A stretch of DNA of 64,000 nucleotides from NCBI RefSeq assembly GCF_021155775.2, contig NC_060235.2:28250607-28314606 (forward strand), in the 5' to 3' direction. Shown in pieces: positions 45,553 through 58,545 of this stretch (position 1 is its first letter; every line of letters starts with the position of its first letter). Both the position numbers and the translations under genes were made by a program. The notes beneath the pieces are model-generated. The model was not told where the DNA came from, made no database searches, and saw nothing but the letters and a program-made list of their open reading frames with translations. This stretch comes from Neodiprion pinetum (lineage: Eukaryota; Arthropoda; Insecta; Hymenoptera; Diprionidae).

Positions 45553-48500
45553 ATGGGAGCTTCAGCTTCTTCCAGTCCCGCCGCTATCGGTGGAGACCCA
45601 ATTCAGGCAGCTAGGCTTTCATCCACTGGTAATCCTGATCAATTGGGCATCATTGTTCGGTACGTTGCTTTACAAATTATGTGTACCTAGAAAATTTGAA
45701 TACAACTTTATTTAACCATGGCATTTTGAGATTTATTCTTATAACTCACTTAACGATTCGTCTCACCAAATAATCATTATTGTATGAGAGATACACCTGA
45801 AACTTTGTTACAACTACTTATCTACGATTTTGGTCACACTGCCTGTAAAAATTATTGATAACAAAAATATTTACTTGCATTTTATTCTGTATCATTATTC
45901 TCATACCTAACGTTAATGTTTACCCTTTTTTTCGTCACTTATTCCGTGTTTCGATTACTTTGTTTCGAATACGTAACACATATACGATATTATCATTTTT
46001 ATTCCATTGATGTAGTTTTCCTTGGAAATAGACTCTAAATTTGAATGCGGCATGTCATTATGTCCACTAAAAATATATTTATATGAATGTTTACTGGGAT
46101 ACTTGAGGAGAGGATGAACAGTGGTAAAAAAATTTTCTCAAACTGATATTGCAAGAGATTTAATCTTTGACTTTAAAGAACACCCTTGTGGTGCTAAGGG
46201 TAAATATGGAATATTAAGATGTTTTGAGTTTTTAAAAAACCGCTAATATATACCTAATTGGAAGGACCAAGATGCTGCTTCCTGTACATATAAGTTGTAG
46301 TATAGCAACTGCAGGAACTGTACGACCTTGGCAAAAGTATACAGGCTTCATTTGATACAGCTAAAAGTGTAAATGTTACATAATTTAATTCGACACTGGT
46401 ATCTAATTGTGAAGATAAAATATGAGGTTTAGTTGCATATCTGGAAGCTGACAGATTCTTTTCTTTGAAATTTCAATTTTTACTGCTTGTACTGTCATAG
46501 TTTATATTCAGAGATGCATCATTTTTAGGATAAATAGGGAATAATAGGGAGTAAAATGTTGTTTTTGTAAATTGAAATTGATTTTATTCTAATATCTGAC
46601 CGATTCAATTGCTGCTGCTGCTGCTTGGTAATGCGAATTGAATGGATCATCCTGCCAAGGATCAATGCCAAGGTCCATTTTCAAACTGTATTGATTTACA
46701 CTTTTGTATCGATTCCATATTTTTTTGACATAATTATCGAGGTGGCGATAAGTTTCAGCAGATGTTTGATTTGGTACAGTGCGAATTGAAAATTTAGCAA
46801 CAACTCTATAAAAATATTGTAATTATTAAAAGTATGAGTTTGAAAAAATTTGTCATATGTGGTTTGGGTCTAATTAAAATGTCTAGAAATTTTTTTATTG
46901 TATTTTCTGAACATACCTATTTGATACAGAGCGTAATGCCTGTTTGTCGTTAGGGTCTAGTTCGTGGTCAAAACTGTGTACTGTAATACTGGGTAATCGA
47001 GTCTTGTGCATTATTAAACGTATGTCATCCTCTTTATGCAGTAACCGATTTGCTCCAGTACGCATTTTTATTTTTTTCAAATCAAACGCAATTTCTTTAC
47101 AAAGCTTTTGCTCCTTTATTGAAATTGGTGCAACATCTTTCATCACCTGTGAAAGTGTAAATTATGGAAATTAATTGTAATCCGACTACCATATTAGCCA
47201 ATTGTAAGTGAATGCTTCATGCAGTTCACTGTATTTTAATATATTCCTGTACCTCAGTTACAGCGATTTTACCATGTTTGTCAATTAGAGATCCGATAAT
47301 ATTCATTGCATCTACAATTGGCTGATTGAACATGCCGCCAAAAGTTCCACTATCAATCATTTTACTGCCGCAGTTAACATGGAATGAAAAATGGCAGACA
47401 CCTCGATAACCATATATTAAACAAGGCCGATCTTGAACCTTTTTGTCAATTGTGCAGCAAACGTATTCAACATTATTAAAAAAGTTTTCTTTTCTCCAGA
47501 GAATCTCTTGTAACCCCGGACTTTGTAACTCTGACATTCCGTCAATAACGAATTTTATATTGACTGGAAGCTCCGTGTTTGTTGTTCGATATACTTTCAG
47601 TGCATTGAACCAACAAATTAGAGGACCTTTATTATCAGATGCACCCCGACCATACAATCTTCCATTTTTTTCCGTCAACTCAAACGGATCTGTTTCCCAA
47701 CTATCTTTATTTGCCGGTATTGTATCTGGAACAGAATTCTCAAATAACTGGATTCTATCGCTTCAAACAATCAATTATCAATTCAAATACTACTATTACC
47801 AAGATATAATCGTTTCGGTTTTCTGTAAATTATTAAGCTCACCAATATGACCATACACACAGATTGTTTTTAGTTGATCATTAACAAATAAGCTCGCCAG
47901 AAGAACAGGGGGTAATATATCGCCATCAGCGCCAGATGCTTTGTTTTCAACCATTTCAACAATCATTCCGACACTTTCCAGTTCCTCCTTACACCAATTC
48001 ATCTAAAATATTGAATCCATTTAGGAAACTCAAAAGAAAAATTCATAAGATTAGTAAGGCAGATTTCATATCGACATAATTATTACCATTTTGAGTAAAC
48101 CAGGAAAACATTCTTTCTCATGTGACACAGACGGAATGGCAACTGCTGCTTTTAATGCATCAATAAATTTCTTCTCGTTATTATCTACGGTTTCAAATAA
48201 TTTTGGTAGTTTAAGTTTGGGTAATTCATTCGTTTCATCTTTATCGATGTTCTTATTATTCAGCATTGCAGGAAATATGTTATATAATTAAATCTGAACT
48301 GTTATGGTACTTTAGCCTCCAAATAACATTTTAGTGTTACCATAGTAACAGAAACTGCAGGAAAGGCTGTATTCCAAAAACAAACAGAATATAGTTGGCA
48401 TGGTATCCACATGGAACAATTACCTAAACTTGTAATTTTGCCATTTTTCCTCTCGATAATAAAAATCCTGAATCAGTGATAGGTAAATATTAGTTCAATA

Positions 48501-51500
48501 TTGTTTTACCGTTGCAGCGAGAGAAAGAAGAAAGTAACAGGATTTGCAACATTGCGAAAGAAATTTATCAGAAGACGACGTTCGTCGAAGGCCTGCGACC
48601 ATGGAAGAGTTATTAGAGAATTGGTCTCGAGTTGGAGCCCTCTAGAAGCTGGTGCACTTTTGGAAGAATACGAGGCATTAGCTGCTCTGAAAGATCTACA
48701 CGTACAAGCTGAGCTCGCAAGACCTCCAGCTGCAACTTTTAAACAAGATCTATCTACGTTGTATGATTATAAGCATTGTACCGATGCTGACCTTGTCTAC
48801 AGAGGAGCATGTTTTCCAGTACACAGAGCACTCCTATCGGCTCGGTGCCCGTATTTTAGAGAACTACTGACAGGCTGTCCAGGTAAATTTCACTCTCACG
48901 ATCAGTATAAGGGGACAAATATCTTGTTGATACGATTTATAAATTCGTGTGTTGAAAACACTACGCAAGTTTTTTTTCTCCTCAGGATACGGTGCTCGAA
49001 TATGCCTAGAATTAAGAACACCTGGAATAGATGTTCAGATGTTTTCTGCACTCCTACGTTATTTATATACAGGAGACATCTGTCCGCATGATGCGTCCCT
49101 CGATATAGCTCTTCTCCGGCGATTAGGAGAAGAGTTTGGTACGCCAAACCCCCTTGAACATGATCTCAGATACTTATTAGACACCGGTGATTACGCAGAC
49201 GCTGCATTGGTCTTCACCTCTGATGGTGACTACCAGAGGCCAGATAGTGGGAGTTCGGAATACGGATTCCGACCAAAGTTGGAGCTACCTTGTCATAAAG
49301 CCATACTATCTGCTAGATCACCATTTTTCAGAAATTTGATACAAAGACGAACCAGATCAGGGGAAGATCACACAGAAAGAGCACTTCATATACCCACTAG
49401 AATAGTCCTAGATGAATGTGTGATACCTAAGAGATATGCAAGAGTATTGCTTCATGCTGTCTACTTGGACACAGTTGATCTATCATTGATACTAAGAGGC
49501 AGTGGGTGTGGAAACAGTGCAGGGAGTCTAGGAGAGGTGAGGCGTATACTACTTCTTGACAATTCAATTTGAGATAACTATTGATAGTGCAAGCATTTGT
49601 CTTCGTTTGAAACCCATAAAAATTAATCATTTCATTATTACAACATCATTAATCTCTTGTAGGTGCAGGCGCTAACACATACAGGAAGAGTGAGACCAAG
49701 TCCTTTAGAAGAAGCTATGGAACTCTATCAAATAGGCAGATTTCTCGAACTCGACATACTCTCTCAAGGCTGTGAAGATCTCATACTGGAATGGCTCACC
49801 TTAGATTCTCTTCCTACCGTGCTTAAGTAAGCATGCTTGATTAATGCATACTCGAAATTTATATTGTTTATCATGTTATGTTGATATGTACGAGTTCAAA
49901 AATATCTATTATGTCTAGAGCAATATATGAAAAAGTTTGTTAAACTGAAACACCATTTCATCATCAATAAATTCTAGTCACGAACCTCAAGTTATAATAT
50001 ATTAATTTCAGATGGGGTAGCCAACCGCATGGGTCGGCGTGGGTTCATAGACAAGCATTACATTTTCTGAGAGAAGAATTTCAACCTATTGCATCATCTC
50101 CGGTCCTTCACCAATTGGATCGTGCACATCTGATGAGCATCCTCCAGAGCCATTTTCTACAAGCAAGTGAGCTTGAGGTATTGCAGGCCGTTCTCAGATG
50201 GGGTGAACAGGAATTGGTTCGCAGAATGGAAGACCGAGAACCCAATCTTCTTAGTCATACTGCGCATTCGGTCACTAGAAAAGGTGTCAAAAAACGAGAT
50301 CTCAGTGACGTTGAATTACGTGAAATACTCAGCGAACTGTTACCCCTTGTTCGAATGGATCATGTTCTACCACCAAGTAGTGAAATTTTGGCTCAAGTAA
50401 GCAACCCAATGAAATTAATAATTTACCATTTTCATATTTGTAATCCTGTGTTCATATACGAATTTGATGTTATGGCGAGTTACATATATTATTCCAATAG
50501 TCTCATCCAATCGAAGTCTATGGTTTTACCATGTATTGTCACAAATTCAATTCCTTTCTGACGTACAGGCTATTCGAAGAGGTCTGGTATCCACTCCACC
50601 AAGTCATATGATAGGAGATGAACGAGAAAACTTGAGAGTAAATGCTTGGATTAGAGGAGGCAAAAATAATGGTCTTTTCGTGAGGCCTCGATTATTCATG
50701 CCATATTACGAGGAGATAAAGGTACATTATTTATGAAAACGTTACGTTTATCATGAAAATGGGATGGGTCAACGAATAAGTTTCAAAAATTATTATAATA
50801 CCTAATATGCTGTGGTATATTTTATATCAGGCTTTAGTCGAAGAACAGTTAGTTCAGGAGGCAGAATTGGTAAGGTTACGAAGAGCGCGCTACATTCCTG
50901 ACATTCCGGACACTCTTTATATGGTTGAGGAGAAGCCAAGATCAATGGGTGCTGTTGGTCTTGATATTTTAGCTGCAGCTCTGCCAGGTAAACTGCTTAT
51001 GATTACTGTTGTTTTTTTTTTTTTTTTTCCAATGAAATTACGAGGTTTATCTGATTTTCTACGCTGAAGAAGTGAAATTCATATCCTTAGTGATCAGAAA
51101 TCGCTTCACTCCCTAATATGATATAACATGATTAAATACACTTTTTTAATGCTGGATTCTTAACAAATAATTGGAATCAATCAACTGACAAACATGACCT
51201 TCTTTTAGTTCCAGACTCAGCAACTATGTCGGCGATGCTGAAACGAGAACAAAAATTGAGACAATCGCCCGGTTGTCAGCGTGCAGTCAGTCTGCCTCTG
51301 TCATCTCGACATGAAGTGAACCGGCAGGTACGGTTGCGTGTTGTAAGAGAGTTCAATCTACCTGATCCAGTTGCAGATCTTCTTGAGGTAATTTAAAATA
51401 TAACTTAATGAATTTTAGTTTTAAATTTGCAACCTGTGGCATGATTGTACCCTTTTGAAAATTCAAGGGATTCATTTTTAGATTCGACCTTGTTCCTTAG

Positions 51501-52244
51501 AGACGAATTAGTATTAAATAATAATAAAAAAAGCATTAAAATAGCAATACATATATTGGTCACGTGCAAAATATTAATAACTTTCCGTGAAATCAGTTGA
51601 TATTGGTTAGAAATTTGATTTTTGAACGGATATTACATGAGTAATAATTTCTTTTGACTTCAGAATGCAGCCTGCTATCGCATAGGTGATCCAGATGAAA
51701 ATATAACAGGAGTAGAAGAGATCAACAGTGGAAATGTAGGAAGTAACGTGGGGAATGTTGCTCCAGTATGCTATGGTAGAAACATGACGTTTCCTCGTCA
51801 AGCATCGACTTATTCTCACAGACATGAACTTCCAGCAATTGTTACCGAAGGAGAGAACTATAGACTTCCTGGAGAGGTAATTGTTGCTGTTATTTTCAAA
51901 TTATCATAAACGCTTGCTCTAGAGTTCCACCTAATTTTATGTTTATACAATTGTTGTAGCAGCCTGAGAACAATTCGTGCAGCGACGGACATTTGTCAGA
52001 CATAATGCCAGATGTAGCTATGGCAACTGCATCATTCGGTGCTCTCCAATTGGCTGAGCAGCAGGAGTTGGAGTTGGATCTTGGAGATGGGGCCTCGCAT
52101 CTCCTCCAGCATGCTACCGTTTCTGCAGGAACAGTCGGTCCCCATCATCCGTTGCTTCCTCATCAACGCCAAAGACGTTTTCCAGGCCCGCCTCCGCCGT
52201 ATGCTCATCACCGTCCAGGAACTGGCCCATCTAGGTTCATATGA
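45553..52244 (+). CDS. BTBD7: BTBD7, BTB/POZ and BACK domain protein 7
   Basis: Ten exons: 45553-45659, 48518-48882, 48986-49536, 49663-49826, 50012-50396, 50569-50721, 50831-50987, 51209-51387, 51664-51876 and 51960-52244, about 852 aa if the last stop is used. The start 'MGASASSS' parallels vertebrate 'MGANAS' and predicts N-myristoylation. A basic stretch 'LRKKFIRRRRSSKACDHG' follows. Two BTB-like regions ('DLVYRGACFPVHRALLSARC', 'LPCHKAILSARSPFFRNLI') and a BACK region ('WVHRQALHFLREEF', 'REPNLLSHTAHSV') are in family order, then 'RPRLFMPYYEEIK' and 'PDTLYMV'. The tail has 'HLSDIMPDVAM', also found in vertebrates (1132 aa). Vertebrate BTBD7 promotes epithelial remodelling in branching organs. 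The first coding intron (2.86 kb) holds an antisense M20 gene. In-frame ATGs exist at 45424 and 45541. The C-terminal end is uncertain. Confidence 0.93.
45955..48266 (-). CDS. M20 metallopeptidase family, cytosolic dipeptidase (CNDP2)-like, probably catalytically altered
   Basis: Seven minus-strand exons, 48087-48266, 47843-48002, 47253-47725, 46917-47146, 46601-46805, 46254-46360 and 45955-46066, give 488 aa (CNDP2 is 475). The gene lies antisense inside the first coding intron of BTBD7. Family blocks are clear: 'VYGHID', 'LYGRGASDNKGP', 'FVIDGMSELQSPGLQE', 'KFSIRTVPN' and 'DMPHSNLE'. The metal ligands His of 'GHID', Asp of 'SDNKGP', Glu of 'SELQ' and the last His seem kept. The catalytic-base Glu of the usual 'EE' pair is Ser, the usual 'HSGVYGG' His is Asp ('DSGTFGG'), and the 'REGGSIP' substrate motif is 'CQGRTVP'. 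It may therefore have changed specificity or be inactive. The frame is uninterrupted and every intron fits in phase, so it is not a pseudogene. AATAAA at 45881-45886 on the minus strand. Confidence 0.85.
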
Positions 52245-52466
52245 AATTGTGCTAAGTAAGAAACGTTAAAACACGCGTGCATCCATATATCGTTGTAGGA
52301 TACACAATGTGTAGCGTGTTAGTGTTAGTGCAGAATGTTTGTGAGTTTTACAAGCAAAAGCGTGCGTTCAGCATAAATAGTAAAAGAATGTACTATATTG
52401 TATCGTTATATTCCACCGTAACAAATTGTGCAGCTACCCTCTTATTTGACGTGATATTAATTCCAG

Positions 52467-52623
52467 GAAGACTGTGCAACGGAGGTAGATTACCTGATGA
52501 CCTACAGGGGGCGTCAGTCGTATCGGACCAATGTAACTACTAACCACTTAACTTTAGTGGACTCTAGTATATATAACACTGGTGATGCTAGCACATTTAA
52601 GATGCTTAGCATTGATGCGATGT
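52467..52623 (+). other. Candidate alternative last exon of BTBD7
   Basis: After a TTCCAG acceptor, a 51-codon open stretch begins 'EDCATEVDYLMTYRGRQ' and ends 'MLSIDAM' with a TGA. Its phase fits the donor at 51877 (after exon 9), so exon 10 could be skipped to use it. From the weak donor at 52235 in exon 10 it would be read in another phase and stop after a few codons. Support is by phase and openness only. Confidence 0.35.
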
Positions 52624-55600
52624 GAGCCAACTGTCTCTATTTCTATTCCCCGTAATTACTTTCTTTGCTAAATTTCAATAATATTTATCTCAGAGCGCCC
52701 GGTGTGCTTGGTGTAAGTAATCCTTTATAATGTTGAGATAAGATTGTTGTTGTTGTTATTATTTTTCAAAAAATTTATCTTCCTTATTCTAATTTTTTTA
52801 CAACGATCTTTGTGAGTTCATGGAAGTAAGAGGGCATCAGAATTTTTTAGTGTGAAGTTACGTACTTGTAGTCTAACAAAATAGTCACTCAACGATTGAA
52901 GAATCGAGTTATGTTTTGGTTTTGTATTGACAGATGTTTCGAATTTATTCAGCGTTACTTGTGGACATTGTAATTCATTGGTGAAGTGGGACCGTAAAGA
53001 GAGCAGAAAATTAATGTGAGTTCACATTTTCACAAGTCCGAAAAAATTATTAAAATTTGTATGACAATAAAATTTAGCAGTGCAAATTCATTTAGTTTTT
53101 CGGCAACTAACAACTGATTATTTTAGTCGAATTAAAAATGCCAAAAATCTTACAACATACCATGTTGTGATTGAACATATAAAAAAGAACAAAATGATAC
53201 AGAACTGACGCGAGTCTCAAATAAGCATGCTGTCGTTCACACAAATGTACAATTAGTCTTTAGGATTATAACTTAAGGATTGGATTGGTAACACTTTTGA
53301 GTGGAAACCTAAAACAGTTGCCTTAATAACAGTAAGCTTATGACTCTTGATCAAACTGAAATATGTAGACTACTAGTATGTAAGGTCACAGTAGACACGA
53401 AAAGCATATAGATAAATTAGACTGCAGCTCGTGAAATATATCAAAATATGTCTAAAAAATATTCTCCCAACCCATGACTTACACTGCCTAATGAAGCAAC
53501 TTAATTTTCCTATTACACGTGATGTATTCTATAATCTCTTATCCAAGTTGTTGTAAAATTGTTACTGAACCGAGGTATTTTGTGTTAATCACAACTTATT
53601 TGTCGAACAGATCCCATATTTAATCTTATGTTTTCAGTTGATTAGTTGGATATCTTTTTTCCGTTCAAAATTGGTTCTTCATTATGTAGCTTGTAAGGCA
53701 AAAAATTGTTATTTCGAATGTAATAGGTTGACGTTTCGTAGTTATTAAAGTTTTTCAAATATCATTATTACTGGTGCTGTATGTCAAGTAAATTTGAGGC
53801 AATTTTTTGTATCATGTAGCTAGTTACTATAAATCTAGTTAACTTCTCATTCGTTCCTATACCTATGGATTTAATGATTGTCTAAGAAAAAGTTTTACCT
53901 TCTCACATTTTACACTTCCATCTATCACGTGTACATTTATTCAAAAAAATGTTTTATTTAATATAGATTTATTAGTGATGTTGCCATGTCTTGTAAAGGC
54001 CTTTACATTATGCAACCCATTTTATAGTCAACTTTACATTCTTGCCAAATAAGATCATGGTTCTTGCATCATAGCTCGAACATATAATTGCTACGCTGTA
54101 ACACTGCCTGCGTCCGTTTATACCAGTTTCTTTCTTAAGGGGCACATTTTTGGAGATACAGTGGCATACACATCACATAAATAATAAGATTAGTCATAAA
54201 GTTCCAATGGCTAAATTCGACATGTATCTGTAGTATGTTCTACAATGTAGCAAATAGGGGTAGTTTTAGTTTATAAGAGAGGAAATTACCTGTGGAAACT
54301 TGAAGGTAATGCTTCCAATTCGCGAATTTAAAATGTTAACGCTAAATTTTTATAATGAAATTTAGAAGTTCTCGTTATAATATTGTCTAATTTTTTTCTG
54401 TATAACAAGCCGTACATTTCTACTATTTTACCTTCTCAAAGCTTTTAAAATGACAAAAAAGCGTGTACAGATTTGAATAGGACTGTTATCATATTTAATT
54501 TTTTTTTCCGGAAACATCACCTTTCAAGGTATCTTATACACTTCAAATTTTAATGTAAATACCGAAAAGCAATGTTCAGCTACGTAACTGAATTGTACAT
54601 AACTTAGTGTAATTATTATAAACCCAAGTGTAAGGTCGAAGCTAGAATAGTTGAGGAGATCGTACTTAAAAATTGAATAATAAACTCTTTGTTTAGATTT
54701 ATATCTTTGAGCCTCCGTTCTCCTAAATAGTGATTTAAATAGTACAGTTACACTCTTGTACTGTATAAAATGAATTATTTCTGTGATTATTGACCTATTT
54801 TTATCAAGAAATTTTTTTTTATTTGTTGAAGTATTTATTAGGGCAGAAAAATTGTCAGATATAACAGAAGGAAGTGATATTGCTCCATTCTCATCACTCG
54901 TCATTATCAACATATTTCATTTTTCGGCTTTCAATTTCACAACGAAACAATTACAATGCATCATGTTTTGAGCAAAAAACATAATAGATGTGTTCTCATT
55001 GATAAAATTTGATTGGTGAACCAAAATGGGAGCTGGAAACATTTATAGGTAGCAGGTCTTTCACTTGGCACACCTTTTGAACTTGTGTATCGTTAGCTCT
55101 CATTATTACTTACATATTATTGAATATAGTTATATTTACGCACAATTCAGATACATTTTAATTTATTATTTATAATTAAAAACTCGTAAACTTGTATAGA
55201 GTTTTGTAAACCTAGGTACTGAAATTAAGTTTTTAGAAATTGAATTTTAGTAATCAGGTAGTTCTGTTGGACTGTGGGGTTGGAGCAACTATCACTTGGT
55301 ACAAAATTTATATACAAAATTAGTTTTATGCATTAATTTTAGTATCGTATGTTTCACTTTATGCATCAGTTAGTACAAACAATAACATGTATGAATAGTT
55401 TTTCAAATGCTGCTTCGACTGATCTGTAATCATTAATTGAATATATTCTGCTTTATTCTTTCAATTTGGATACTTTCTAAGCAATCAGCATCATACATAC
55501 CTGTACAAAATATTCTACTTGCCAATCTCAGATATTTTCTATTATAAAGCTATATACCTTAGTTATTTGTCAACCCTGCATAAACAATACATTCTACACG

Positions 55601-56103
55601 GATACATTATACACCAATTCGTGTAAGTCAGGGACTTGATATATTCTTGTGATGTTTATAACAATTGAAGTGAAATGTGCGAACTGTACATACTCACGTA
55701 TACATAGTTAGATTGTGAAATCTGTGCATAATATAGGATTATATTTATAAGGTGTTAGGTTTACAAATAGGCCTCACTTTTCACCCATATCACATTCTTC
55801 TGATTATACCTAATTGCACCCCACGTATTTGCATATTTACATACAAAATTGAACAAAAAAAATTTATGTAAAATTAATATTTATGTTACTTGTTGCGTAG
55901 CCATATAGTATACAATGGCGATCAGCTAGACTTCTTATAATGCATTCCATGCTAACTCACAGACAACGAACCTAGTTTTTTTTAGCACAGAAACATAGAA
56001 AAAGTTGAATCGTCAACTGTAATTTGTCCAGAAATATCTGTGCAGTAGGGTACATACCTATCTTTTCTTTTTTATTATTATTTTTTTTTTTTTTCTTAAC
56101 TAT

Positions 56104-56264
56104 ATGTACTATTCTTTGACAGTGGTACTCTGTTGCACTTTCATACTGATCTCAGAGCAAGTATTGGAATTAATTTGTCAAGGTCTCGTATAATTAATTG
56201 CTGTTTACATCTGGATACTTGCTACATTGCTGCAGTACTCCACTGTCAAAGAATTGTACATGTT
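56104..56264. repeat. 161-bp imperfect inverted repeat (hairpin)
   Basis: ATGTACTATTCTTTGACAGT near 56104-56123 pairs with the reverse complement of the sequence near 56245-56264, with one mismatch. Inner segments (AGCAAGTAT near 56156 with ATACTTGCT near 56215, and AATTAATT on both sides of the loop) also pair. It could be a very small MITE or a structured RNA. Confidence 0.6.
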
Positions 56265-57455
56265 ATATTAAGTCTTCTCAAAAAATGTGTCTTCAATGTG
56301 AGGTCAAGCAATTACACAAGTAATTAATAAGAAAGTGATTTGTGATGATTTTATTGCAGCTATATAGGCCAGGGAAATATACAGTACTATCAGAGTATTT
56401 AATTCTAATTGATCATTTTTACTACGAAAAATGTACACGAAAAGTTGACAGTTCAATTTTACACAGATTTAAATTCCTTTTTCACATTTTTACTTTTTGA
56501 TCTACCTTATTATGGAAGTGCTTGTAAATTGAAATATCATTTAAATATTTGCTGGAATTGTTTTATCGGGAAGAATACAATGAATTTCATGTGGATGATA
56601 AATTTCTTCGTTTGCGAGTGGACTGTAATATTAATAATTATAAAGCAACTGTTACAACTGGAGAACTAGATTTCAATCTTCAGTTTTTCGATATACAATT
56701 GATTTGGTAAACTAGTTATGCTTAGAATTATCTTAATATATCTAAAACATCTAAATATGGGTTTATGTCGTTTCTGATGAATTATTGGTACACCAAATAA
56801 CAATATTACGAATACTTATATTTAGCATTAATGTTTCAATAATTATATTGTTCATGCACAGTAAAGGTTGAATTATGCTATCTGTAAATATTGTAATACC
56901 CGATATTAAAAAAAAGGATATATTTAAATTAAAATATTTACTATATTGTCTTCTAATGTGCACATTTTATGTAGTCAAGATTGCAAATGGCATAAAGTAT
57001 TCAGCTTGATAAATGTCTGGAATATGTAGGTATCTCTAAACAGAGTTTCCAAGAATATGAAGAAAAAAATATTAGCAATACGAATACTATTTAACAACAG
57101 AATATATGATTTTATTGAATAACAACTCAAATAATGCTTTGATTGGTCAAAACATGCAAATATTAAATATTAAAATATCAATGTTAGATATTTGTTAGAG
57201 TTTACACTAGCTTAGGTTCTGTTACATTCATATAAACGTAGATTAAAGGTATTTGTAGCATCGCAAAGTCAATTTTTAAGAAAGATTTAACGTCTTGCCT
57301 ATCATTTGGATGTAAAAATATTTTACAGCGTAAATTTGACTAAAATGAATCATTTCATTTGGCGGAACCAATCGGATGTTCCAAGATACATTTACACATT
57401 CATGCCCAAGTATATTTTCTGTATCAGGAATTTAAACTTATTCAATCTCATTCTA

Positions 57456-57893
57456 TGTGACCAGTATCCTTTGAAGCTCTTGTCGAAAAGCACAGAAACT
57501 GGAAGTGTTGTCGATGATTTTTATGTGAATCGAACCCCAAATTCTCAAAGAACACAAGATAGAAAACTTTCAATTTCCTGAGTTCTACTCCTCATTTCTA
57601 AAAATGATAATTTTAGGAAATTGTCATCCTTAACTCGGGTTTACGATTCTCTACCATCAAAGAGTGTCATCTGAACTCAGGTGAACAACTTATTGAACAC
57701 ATCTATTCCATAATACTAATGGTTTTTTCTGGCGAATGTTGCAGCTATTATACGTATACGTGTCTATTTATTTGTCTGCATATGATATGAAGATAATTTG
57801 ATTTCAGGGTTCGAATCAAGAAGAATTGGTTTCAGAAGCAGAATTAGTAATGGAACAAAAATTCTGTCAGCATGTAAGCAGCTTGCATTTTTG
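57456..57893 (+). other. Isolated coding-like segments of unknown gene
   Basis: 57456-57580 follows an acceptor-like CAG and reads 'YPLKLLSKSTETGSVVDDFY' onward, ending 'RKLSIS' with TGA. 57810-57893 follows a clear TTTCAG and reads 'GSNQEELVSEAELVMEQKF' onward, also ending in a stop. The second resembles part of BTBD7 exon 7 ('VEEQLVQEAELV'). They may be terminal exons of alternative BTBD7 transcripts or a decayed exon copy. No function is assigned. Confidence 0.25.
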
Positions 57894-58545
57894 ATCCTGC
57901 TGTTAAGCCAATGGACACGGGTGCTGCATCTACGTTTTATCACAGAATTCAGTATACTGGATACAGCTGTAGATATTCTAGCCGTGAGTACAAGTATTCG
58001 ATCAGCATTCATCTTTAAATTTACTAAAATTCTTTTGCTTACCTATGAACTGTTATTATCGAAATAAACGAATATCAATGTGTGTGAGTGGTATAATTAT
58101 GGAATACCGCAATATTGGATTCAATTTGCACAATTAATGAGGTGTCTATGTCCATGAATATTACATATTCAAATGGACATTTCGATACACACCTGTATAG
58201 ATGCGTAACACTTGTTACAACGTTATTAATATATATAGTCAATCAAAAATAGTACAGTGTAATACTTGCTACCAGTAATACAACCTGGGTATTTGACTAG
58301 TGAGTTTAACACTTTGTATAAAATCTCTAGTACGGCAAAAGCCAGTCCCTGTATAATGCTAGCACCAATGGCGTTGTCCCAAGTACGAAGGTGATTTCAA
58401 TTTCTTGGTATCATTTTGAAGTTGAAGATTGAATCCATGTATTGATATTTGCCAAATCTGTAAACTCTGTACTTCTATATTCGGAATCAAATAGTCAAAT
58501 TTAGCTTCAGCATTTGTTCAAAGCCAAAATATAGATATATCTTTC

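Larger units (their letters stand above)
52245..58545. other. BTBD7 3' UTR, possible alternative last exons and intergenic DNA
   Basis: AT-rich. 52467-52623 is an open stretch after a TTCCAG acceptor that could be an alternative BTBD7 last exon. AATAAA at 53066-53071 is a candidate polyadenylation signal. A 161-bp imperfect hairpin lies at 56104-56264. Two short coding-like blocks sit at 57456-57580 and 57810-57893. No complete gene was recognised. Confidence 0.45.

Noticed and set aside
46601..46625. GCT/GCA trinucleotide run
   Set aside because: It lies in a coding exon of the M20 gene and encodes a short poly-alanine; it is not a separate repeat element.
52039..52269. Open frame overlapping BTBD7 exon 10 in another phase
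   Set aside because: Exon 9 joins exon 10 in phase with the 'SDGHLSDIMPDVAM' frame, which carries a motif shared with vertebrate BTBD7, so this frame is a shadow.
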